Of a stretch of 11,122 nt of DNA, positions 6,393 through 11,122 are shown one piece after another. Within the stretch, counting starts at the first letter, position 1; every line of letters begins with the position of its first letter. The position numbers were made by a program, and so were the translations under genes. Source of the stretch: Oscillospiraceae bacterium (GTDB taxonomy: Bacteria; Bacillota; Clostridia; Oscillospirales; Ruminococcaceae); assembly GCA_017848155.1 (NCBI GenBank), contig JAGAKC010000250.1, forward strand, positions 1-11,122, read 5' to 3'. The notes below the pieces were generated by a model that was not told the DNA's origin, searched no databases, and was given only the letters and a program-made list of their open reading frames with translations.

Positions 6393-7724
6393 ATGGAATT
6401 ACTGCTGATAATTGCAGAGATGGCGGCAGATATCATCCTGCTGCTTGCCGTGTTTTCGGTGCTTGCCACTGTGGGCGGTACGTCATCGAGGGCAGGCAAG
6501 GGTGTAATGATCGCAGCTATGGCGGCTTTCTGCCTGGTGGGCGCAGTCACTTATGCGAACATCGCATCACAGAGCTTTATCGTGAAGCTGGTCATGACGG
6601 CGCTGAATCTGCTGAAATATCTGGTGGCTGCGGCGGTGGTGTACAGGCGGTGCGACCTTAAGCTCATATGCATCGTGCTCATCGTGCAGTTCGTGTGCAA
6701 TATGCTCACCTCTGCGGTGAATCTGTGCCTTGCGACAGAGTTTACGGAGCAGCATCGCTGGGTGGATATGGTCGTGCTTCTGGCAGTGCGGAGCGTTGTG
6801 CTGCTTATCATGACTGCAATAAGACGAAGAACACAGAACGTTTACACAAACAACGCCCTTGACCTTGTACCGAAGCATATTTTTCTGCTGATCCTTGCTT
6901 GCTGCTTTTTTGCGAGCGGTCTGATACACTCTGCGGATATAGATACCTCGCAGCTTGCTTCAAAGCTTACGCTCATAAAGTTCTTTTCGATGGCCGTGAT
7001 GCTGTGCATATCGGCTGTTGCGATATCGCTGCTGACGAACGTGCTGGGAAAGCGGTACTACAGCGATATCAGCCGCATCCTTGAGCAGCAGGTGCAGACC
7101 CAGCTTGCGCATTATGAGCAGCGTGAGAGAGCCAATACCGAGATAAGAAGCTTCAGGCATGATTATAATAACCATATAAGCTGCATCAGGGCGCTGCTGG
7201 ATTCGGGCAGATACGAGGAGGTGGAGGAGTATCTCGGGAAGCTGTCTGAAAGGCTTCCGTCGGGCAGCTTTAACTACAGCACGGGAAACTACCTTTCGGA
7301 TGCGATACTCTCCGACAAGCAGGAGAGCGCAGGAAAGGACGGCGTGGAGATAGCTTTCAGCGGAACTATACCCACCTCCATAAACAATACCGACCTGTGC
7401 ATAATCCTGACAAATGCGCTTGACAATGCCATCGAAGCGTGCAGGGCATATAACGGCGAGAGAAGGATAAGCGTATTCGGCGGCTTCAGGCACGGATATT
7501 TCATACTGATCGTAAAAAATCCCACCGTGAACTCCATGACCGGTTCCGCACTGCCTGCGACCACGAAGCAGGACAAGCAGCACCACGGGTTCGGACTTCT
7601 CAATATCAGCGCTGTTGTGGAGAAGTACGACGGCTTTATAAAGCACGAGATAAGCGACGGTCAGTTCGTGCTGAGCCTTACCTTCAACAGCGTCACGGAG
7701 GCCGCCTGTAATACGGGCGCTTAG
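6393..7724 (+). CDS. GHKL sensor histidine kinase (AgrC-like)
   Basis: A 443-residue membrane kinase. Residues 1-220 contain six or seven hydrophobic segments (around 3-25, 37-57, 62-83, 90-113, 124-142, 161-178 and 192-217). The phosphorylated histidine is His256 in SFRHDYNNH, a form typical of the AgrC/FsrC/ComD kinase class. The ATPase domain has the N box with Asn341 and Asn345 (TNALDNAIEAC) and the G box GFGLLN at 399-404. Members of this class usually sense secreted peptides. No AgrB-type processing protease or AgrD-type precursor is present on the element, so the ligand is unknown; the divergent 14-residue peptide is a candidate. The start directly follows the regulator stop (TAA-ATG), with GGGAG at 6380-6384. 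Its stop codon overlaps the stop of the convergent 68-residue gene in the four bases TTAG. Confidence 0.9.
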   Translation: MELLLIIAEMAADIILLLAVFSVLATVGGTSSRAGKGVMIAAMAAFCLVGAVTYANIASQSFIVKLVMTALNLLKYLVAAAVVYRRCDLKLICIVLIVQFVCNMLTSAVNLCLATEFTEQHRWVDMVVLLAVRSVVLLIMTAIRRRTQNVYTNNALDLVPKHIFLLILACCFFASGLIHSADIDTSQLASKLTLIKFFSMAVMLCISAVAISLLTNVLGKRYYSDISRILEQQVQTQLAHYEQRERANTEIRSFRHDYNNHISCIRALLDSGRYEEVEEYLGKLSERLPSGSFNYSTGNYLSDAILSDKQESAGKDGVEIAFSGTIPTSINNTDLCIILTNALDNAIEACRAYNGERRISVFGGFRHGYFILIVKNPTVNSMTGSALPATTKQDKQHHGFGLLNISAVVEKYDGFIKHEISDGQFVLSLTFNSVTEAACNTGA

Positions 7725-7927
7725 CTGTCTATACAAGTTAAAGCCGTATCGGTATCGTCCGTGCGGCTTTTCTGCTGTGCGGAAAGGTGCTCGTAAAGCA
7801 GATGTGCAGCGCTGTCCAGTATCCTTTCCGTTTCCTCGGGCGAAGCAACTCTGTCGTCTGCGACAGCGCCGATGCGCCTGCCGCTGCTGTCATATATCAC
7901 CCTTGCGATGTGCGGTTGTTTTTCCAT
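7721..7927 (-). CDS. Hypothetical 68-residue protein beside the recombinase; candidate excision factor
   Basis: A small protein starting MEKQPHIARVIYDSSG, mostly hydrophilic and without a membrane segment. It has a beta-like N-terminal half, an Asp/Glu-containing helix (PEETERILDSAAHLLYEHL), and an acidic, Thr-rich tail. I do not recognise a family. The ATG at 7925-7927 is preceded by GGGGGTGAT, a near-complete match to the 16S anti-Shine-Dalgarno, which rules out the longer in-frame start at 8008 that has no such site. The gene is divergent from the recombinase with about 125 bases between them and convergent with the kinase, whose stop it overlaps by 4 bases. Recombination directionality factors for serine recombinases are often small and encoded beside the recombinase, so this is a candidate by position only. 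Its ribosome binding site lies partly in a hairpin. Confidence 0.7.
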   Translation of the reverse strand: MEKQPHIARVIYDSSGRRIGAVADDRVASPEETERILDSAAHLLYEHLSAQQKSRTDDTDTALTCIDS

Positions 7928-7935
7928 GATATCAC

Positions 7936-7972
7936 CCCCTGTAAAGCATATGCGCAGGGGTCGTCTTTTTTT
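7936..7972. promoter_or_regulatory. Hairpin: possible kinase-operon terminator and ribosome-site sequestration
   Basis: CCCCTG (7936-7941) pairs with CAGGGG (7955-7960); the 13-base loop contains the palindrome GCATATGC (7946-7953). On the plus strand it is followed, after TCGTC, by seven T, and could end transcription from the regulator-kinase operon. On the minus strand the same stem covers half of the Shine-Dalgarno of the 68-residue gene. Both readings are sequence-based; neither function is proven. Confidence 0.5.
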
Positions 7973-7984
7973 CGCAGTGCGCCC

Positions 7985-8013
7985 GAATCCGTCGGAATAT
8001 GCGCTCATATAAT
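7985..8013 (+). promoter_or_regulatory. Weak possible promoter of the recombinase
   Basis: A perfect TATAAT at 8008-8013 lies about 40 bases before the recombinase start. The matching -35 position (7985-7990, GAATCC) is poor, so the promoter would be weak or need an activator. Confidence 0.3.
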
Positions 8014-8053
8014 CTGATATACCGTAGGACTAAGGCTTTGGAAAGGGATAATG

Positions 8054-9619
8054 ATGAGCTACTGTATCTATTTGAGAAAATCACGGTCGGATATCGAAGC
8101 GGAGCAGCGTGGAGAGGGTGAAACGCTGTCACGGCACCGCACGGCGCTTCTACAGTATGCACAAAGGCATGCGCTTCATATAGGCGCTGTATACGAGGAG
8201 ATAGTGTCGGGAGAGAGCATCGCAGCACGTCCTGTCATGCGGCAGCTTCTGACAGAGGTGGGTGAAAGGAGATGGGACGGCGTACTTGTTATGGAGGTGG
8301 AGCGTCTTGCAAGAGGAGATACCATGGACCAGGGAGTAGTCGCCCAGGCTTTCAAATACTCCGAAACGCTCATAATCACTCCGTTAAAGACCTACGACCC
8401 CAATAACGAATACGATGAGGAGTATTTTGAATTCGGCCTGTTTATGAGCCGCAGGGAATACAAGACCATCCGCCGCCGTCTGCTGCGTGGCAGGGAGGCT
8501 GCAGCGAGAGAGGGGAAATGTCTTGGTCGGGCGCCTTATGGCTACAGAAAGGTGAAGCTCACGGGGGATAAGGGCTATTCGATGGAGATAGTCGGGCAGG
8601 AGGCGGACACGGTGCGCATGATATATGACTGGTACATAGACGGCATCCTGACCTGTGACGGGCGCAGACGGCTCGGGATACAGGCGATAGCAAAGCGCCT
8701 TAACCGGCTTTCGGTGCCTGCCATAAGGCATGACTACTGGCAGAAGGAAACGGTGCGTGACATCCTGACGAATCCTGCCTATGCAGGTCTTATCCGCTGG
8801 GGCTACAGAAAGCAGCAAAGGCGCATCGGCAGTGACGGAAGGCTGATATCCCGTCTGGAAAGGAATGAAAGCTGCATCGTAAGCGAGGGACTTCACGAGG
8901 CGATTATTCCACGTGAGCGCTGGGAGAGGGCGCAGCAGCTGTTTTCACAGCAGCCGCCTGCGCCTGTCGGCTACAGAAGTGCCGTGAAAAATCCGCTTTC
9001 GGGTCTTGTGGTGTGCAGCAGCTGCGGCAGGAGGATGGCTATGCGCAAAGGCTCGGGCGGTCGTCCCGATTACCTTGTGTGCGGCAGGCGAGGCTGTGAT
9101 ACGGTCAGTGCGCCGCTGCATCTTGTGGAGAAAAGGCTGCTGGATATACTTGGGGAATGGACGGGGGGATATCGTGTGGCTCCGAAAGAGCACGCTTCGG
9201 CTGATGCGGAGGATGTCGGAGCTGCCATAAGCCGCAGGGAAAAGGAGCTGTTTTCATGCGAAAGGCGGCTTGAAAGGGTGCAGGAGCTGACCGAGCTTGA
9301 TGTGTATTCCGCAGAGGAATACGTTTCACGGCGTGCGGCGATAGCTGCGGAGATGGAATTGATACGGCAGGAGCTGCGGCGGCTGACGGAGCAGGGCAAA
9401 AAAACAGCGCCCCTGCCTGTGGCAAGGACGCTTGTTGAGATATACTGTGAGCTTTCCTCCGCTGCGGAAAAAAACCGTCTGCTTAAAGAGATAGTTGCCC
9501 ATGCCGAATACAGCAAGACGGTGAGCGCACGCTTCAGGGGGCAGCGTGCAGACGCTTTTGACCTTGTCGTTTACCCACGGCTTGCGGAAAAGCGTGTTGC
9601 GGCATGTGATGAAGCATGA
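8054..9619 (+). CDS. Large serine recombinase (site-specific integrase)
   Basis: A 521-residue protein that integrates and, with a partner, excises DNA through a 5' phosphoserine link at a two-base core. The N-terminal resolvase domain (about 1-150) begins CIYLRKSRSD, with Ser10 the likely nucleophile and Arg8; Arg84 and Arg87 lie in VERLARGD. The recombinase domain (about 155-300) includes APYGYRK and ILTNPAYAGLIRWGY. A zinc ribbon follows with Cys321, Cys324, Cys343 and Cys348. A long helical, heptad-like region (about 385-450) matches the coiled-coil arm that controls direction in this family. ATG 8054 sits six bases after GAAAGGG (8041-8047); the ATG at 8051 is too close. The stop codon TGA (9617-9619) lies inside the crossover core, so the frame ends at the same codon in integrated and excised forms. 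It appears intact. Confidence 0.95.
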   Translation: MSYCIYLRKSRSDIEAEQRGEGETLSRHRTALLQYAQRHALHIGAVYEEIVSGESIAARPVMRQLLTEVGERRWDGVLVMEVERLARGDTMDQGVVAQAFKYSETLIITPLKTYDPNNEYDEEYFEFGLFMSRREYKTIRRRLLRGREAAAREGKCLGRAPYGYRKVKLTGDKGYSMEIVGQEADTVRMIYDWYIDGILTCDGRRRLGIQAIAKRLNRLSVPAIRHDYWQKETVRDILTNPAYAGLIRWGYRKQQRRIGSDGRLISRLERNESCIVSEGLHEAIIPRERWERAQQLFSQQPPAPVGYRSAVKNPLSGLVVCSSCGRRMAMRKGSGGRPDYLVCGRRGCDTVSAPLHLVEKRLLDILGEWTGGYRVAPKEHASADAEDVGAAISRREKELFSCERRLERVQELTELDVYSAEEYVSRRAAIAAEMELIRQELRRLTEQGKKTAPLPVARTLVEIYCELSSAAEKNRLLKEIVAHAEYSKTVSARFRGQRADAFDLVVYPRLAEKRVAACDEA

Positions 9620-9641
9620 GATATTCGGTGGCTACCCGTGG
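9594..9641 (+). other. attR, right junction of the element
   Basis: Element DNA with GTGTT (9594-9598) and CATGTG (9603-9608) leads into ATGAG (9616-9620), followed by asnB sequence from ATA at 9621. The inner half consists of the last codons of the recombinase. The GA at 9618-9619 is the inferred crossover dinucleotide matching 5367-5368. Confidence 0.85.
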
Positions 9642-10316
9642 TATCACAGGGAGGATGTGCTGTTTTACGACGGCTTTCCGTGGAGCACTGCCGTGCCCGA
9701 GCGTGCCGCACTGATGCGCATGAAGCTGACGGCGGCGGAGGCGGAGGAATTCGTCCGCACCGCATATGACGAAACTATATCACATACGGACTATCTTGAC
9801 GGCGAGAGCGTCACAGACCGCCGCATGCGTGAGATGTATCTGCTGAATCTGGAGTATTTCATGGCGACGCTGCTGGACCGCAAGGACAGGATGTCCATGG
9901 CGAATGGTCTTGAGGTGCGTGTGCCATTCTGCGATTACAGGATAGTTGAGTATGCATACAACATTCCATGGGACATGAAAGCCTACCGTGGCAGGGAAAA
10001 GGGACTTGTCCGATATGCGATGGAGGGCATACTTCCCGAGGATGTGCTGTGGCGGAAGAAGAGTCCCTATCCAAAGACCCACAATCCCGATTATCTGAGG
10101 CTGCTTGAAACGAAGCTGCGCAGGGTGCTTAGCTCCCCCGACTGCCGCATTACCGAGATAGTTGACAGGGATAGGCTCTGTGAGATGCTGGACAGCGGCG
10201 GCAGGAGCTTCGGAAAAAACTGGTACGGACAGCTTATGACCGTCCCCCAGATATATGCTTATCTCCTCCAGACGGAAAAGTGGCTGCGTGCATATGACGT
10301 TACCGTTACGGACTGA
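9621..10316 (+). CDS. asnB: Asparagine synthetase, C-terminal part, separated by the element
   Basis: The remaining 231 codons of asnB, beginning IFGGYPWYHRED, the second half of the conserved SGExADEIFGGY motif of the synthetase domain. Downstream blocks such as LLNLEYFMATLLDRKDRMSMANGLEVRVPFCD and WRKKSPYPKTHNP are typical of the family's C-terminal region. There is no start codon with a ribosome binding site at the junction. In-frame GTG (9606) and ATG (9609) codons inside the end of the recombinase gene could at best give low expression. Joined to the fragment ending at 5369 it gives 609 residues, the usual AsnB length. The frame is undamaged through to its stop, which argues that the split is recent or that excision keeps it under selection. 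It ends two bases before the convergent mntP stop. Confidence 0.93.
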   Translation: MFGGYPWYHREDVLFYDGFPWSTAVPERAALMRMKLTAAEAEEFVRTAYDETISHTDYLDGESVTDRRMREMYLLNLEYFMATLLDRKDRMSMANGLEVRVPFCDYRIVEYAYNIPWDMKAYRGREKGLVRYAMEGILPEDVLWRKKSPYPKTHNPDYLRLLETKLRRVLSSPDCRITEIVDRDRLCEMLDSGGRSFGKNWYGQLMTVPQIYAYLLQTEKWLRAYDVTVTD

Positions 10317-10318
10317 GG

Positions 10319-10894
10319 TCAGCCGCTGAGAAGGCTCTGTACAAAGGTCTTTATGCCTATTGCGACCAGCACTGCGCCGCCGAGAAGCGAAGCCTTTGCG
10401 CCGAGAAGCTGACCGAATCTGACACCGCCGAAAACTCCCACAAGGCTTATCACAAAGGTGACCACACCGATAAAGCTTACCGCAGGCAGTATGTCCGCAC
10501 CGACAGCGGCAAAGCTGACCCCGACGATAAGTGCGTCGATGCTGGTCGCCACAGCCTGTATCATTATCGTGCCGATACCCGGCTCTTTTATGAGAGTGTC
10601 GCCGCTGTCGCTGCCTTTGGAGCGAAGCTCGGCGATGCTTTCGACTATCATCTTTCCGCCGATTATACCCAGCACTCCCAGTGCGATGAGCGGCGCATAG
10701 CTTTTTATAAGCTCCGCAAACGCTGCGCCCAGAAAGTAGCCGATAAGCGGCATTCCTGCCTGAAAAACGCCGAACATCAGCGCCGCAAATACCGCTTTCC
10801 GCCTGCGTTTTATCACTGTACCGTTTCCTATGGATACGGCGAATGCGTCCATTGATAGTCCGACTGCGATAAGAAACAGCTCTGCAAATGTCAT
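10319..10894 (-). CDS. mntP: Manganese efflux pump MntP
   Basis: A 191-residue inner-membrane protein of the MntP family, which exports Mn(II). Six hydrophobic segments are visible in two repeated halves. Each half carries a conserved aspartate motif: Asp16 in LSMDAFAVSIGNG and Asp120 in TSIDALIVGVSFA. Glycine-rich membrane helices (GYFLGAAF, LGVLGIIGGKMIVE, GGVRFGQLLG) fit the family, and the length is standard. ATG 10892-10894 is preceded by GGAGG (complement of 10903-10907) eight bases away. The gene is convergent with asnB, with two bases between the stop codons. I looked for the yybP-ykoY manganese riboswitch upstream and did not find its conserved core; a terminator-like hairpin lies about 65 bases upstream. 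Confidence 0.93.
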   Translation of the reverse strand: MTFAELFLIAVGLSMDAFAVSIGNGTVIKRRRKAVFAALMFGVFQAGMPLIGYFLGAAFAELIKSYAPLIALGVLGIIGGKMIVESIAELRSKGSDSGDTLIKEPGIGTIMIQAVATSIDALIVGVSFAAVGADILPAVSFIGVVTFVISLVGVFGGVRFGQLLGAKASLLGGAVLVAIGIKTFVQSLLSG

Positions 10895-10959
10895 TGTATT
10901 ATCCTCCGTTCGGGACAGCTGCGCAGATGCGCCCTTGCTATCCTATGCTTGTCTGCAAT

Positions 10960-10991
10960 AAAAAAGACCCCGGTGCACATATGCACAAGTC
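10960..10991 (-). terminator. Terminator-like hairpin upstream of mntP
   Basis: Read on the minus strand, GACTT-GTGCA pairs with TGCAC-GGGTC around a TATG loop, with a two-base bulge and two U-G pairs, followed by six T. It lies 65 bases upstream of the mntP start. It may end a transcript arriving from the right or act as an attenuator in the mntP leader. Confidence 0.5.
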
Positions 10992-11018
10992 CAGTAAAAA
11001 CGGACAATAGAAAAAACA

Positions 11019-11059
11019 CCCCCTTTATGGTAGAATTAAAATAGCTACCGTAAAGGGGG
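11019..11059. repeat. 15-bp hairpin covering the transposase ribosome binding site
   Basis: CCCCCTTTATGGTAG (11019-11033) pairs with CTACCGTAAAGGGGG (11045-11059) over 15 positions with one G-U pair and an 11-base loop. The right arm contains AAAGGGGG, the only ribosome binding site for the gene starting at 11067, so plus-strand RNA entering from outside would hide it. On the minus strand the hairpin is followed by TGTTTTTT and would act as a terminator. Confidence 0.75.
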
Positions 11060-11066
11060 ATTTTGT

Positions 11067-11122
11067 ATGGCAAGAGAATACAGACATATCAAACAGTACG
11101 AAAAAGAAATATTTGAATTAAA
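11067..11122 (+). CDS. Probable insertion-sequence transposase, N-terminal start (partial)
   Basis: Eighteen codons, MAREYRHIKQYEKEIFEL, run off the end of the window. The sequence resembles the start of helix-turn-helix OrfA proteins of IS3-like elements in Clostridia, which open with a basic stretch followed by YEKEI and then the helix-turn-helix. AAAGGGGG (11052-11059) precedes the ATG by seven bases and is locked in a hairpin, a common way for insertion sequences to limit translation from outside transcripts. The left end of the element is not certain; it could lie around 10976-11016. The family call rests on few residues. Confidence 0.45.
   Translation, partial: MAREYRHIKQYEKEIFEL

Larger units (their letters stand above)
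5370..9620. mobile_element. 4,251-bp integrative element splitting asnB
   Basis: The element is bounded by a 5-base direct repeat, ATGAG, at 5365-5369 and 9616-9620. Removing one repeat plus the interior rejoins GCG GAT GAG to ATA TTC GGT, restoring ADEIFGG and a 609-codon asnB. Its own ends, when joined, form a 50-bp imperfect palindrome centred on the GA of the repeat. It carries a 14-codon ORF (minus), a LytTR response regulator, a GHKL histidine kinase, a 68-residue protein (minus) and a large serine recombinase. There are no conjugation, replication, capsid or resistance genes, so it is far smaller than a typical ICE or prophage. Codon use looks like the host genes by eye. The known biology of large serine recombinases (two-base core, directional integration, excision with a directionality factor) fits; actual mobility is inferred. 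Confidence 0.9.

Noticed and set aside
5682..7724. A complete agr quorum-sensing locus
   Set aside because: No AgrB-like membrane protease and no Cys-containing AgrD-like precursor is present in the element.
7740..7771. Terminator directly after the kinase (AAAGCCG / CGGCTTT)
   Set aside because: The stem is only 7 bp, with a long loop and four T, and lies in the coding part of the 68-residue gene; the hairpin at 7936-7972 is a better candidate.
7928..8008. Longer 95-residue form of the small protein starting at 8008
   Set aside because: There is no ribosome binding site at 8008, while GGGGGTGAT precedes the ATG at 7925-7927.
9546..9620. Independent start for the asnB C-terminal piece at ATG 9546
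   Set aside because: These codons overlap the recombinase gene in another frame and encode nothing like AsnB; the homologous sequence begins only at 9621.
5365..9620. Element as a transposon with target-site duplication or a tyrosine-integrase island
   Set aside because: The only recombinase is a large serine recombinase, there are no terminal inverted repeats of transposon type, and the exact frame restoration with a palindromic joined end fits site-specific recombination.
10895..11010. yybP-ykoY manganese riboswitch before mntP
   Set aside because: The conserved core segments of that riboswitch were not found on the minus strand.
1..11122. CRISPR arrays, tRNA or rRNA genes
   Set aside because: No regularly spaced repeats, no tRNA-like cloverleaf and no rRNA sequence were seen on either strand.

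Overview
The window looks like a Clostridia (Bacillota) chromosome, probably a Ruminococcus-type Oscillospiraceae. The reasons are the gene order cmk - plsC - ispH/rpsA, in which the IspH isoprenoid enzyme is fused to ribosomal protein S1, together with strong GGAGG-type ribosome binding sites, consensus sigma-A promoters and a clostridial-type AsnB. The taxonomic call is inference from gene content.

Layout. 1-2704 is a plus-strand housekeeping operon: the end of cytidylate kinase, plsC, and the ispH-rpsA fusion, closed by a clear terminator. 2705-2982 is an AT-rich gap with hairpins. 2983-4107 (minus) is a NifS/IscS-type cysteine desulfurase, divergent from asnB at 4236. asnB is interrupted: its first 378 codons end at 5369 and its last 231 codons resume at 9621. 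10319-10894 (minus) is the manganese exporter MntP, convergent with the end of asnB. The window ends inside the first codons of a probable insertion-sequence transposase.

The main discovery is the 4,251-bp element that splits asnB. It lies in the codons for the strongly conserved SGExADE/IFGGY motif. Joining the flanks across the shared ATGAG rebuilds the motif and a 609-codon frame exactly. Joining the element's own ends gives a 50-bp imperfect palindrome (GTGTT-N4-CATGTG-N20-CACATG-N4-AACAC) centred on the GA of ATGAG. That is the geometry expected of an attP site for a large serine recombinase, and the last gene of the element is such a recombinase, whose stop codon lies in the crossover core.

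Besides the recombinase, the element carries a LytTR response regulator, a GHKL (AgrC-like) membrane histidine kinase, a 68-residue protein of unknown function divergent from the recombinase, and a very short 14-residue ORF divergent from the response regulator. This ORF has its own promoter, a strong ribosome binding site and a terminator. The arrangement resembles the agr P2/P3 layout (two-component operon opposite a small RNA that encodes a small peptide), but no AgrB or AgrD is present. I propose a minimal integrative element whose excision, and therefore whose restoration of asparagine synthetase, may be controlled by its own peptide or two-component circuit. The excision geometry is read directly from the sequence; the regulatory link is inference.
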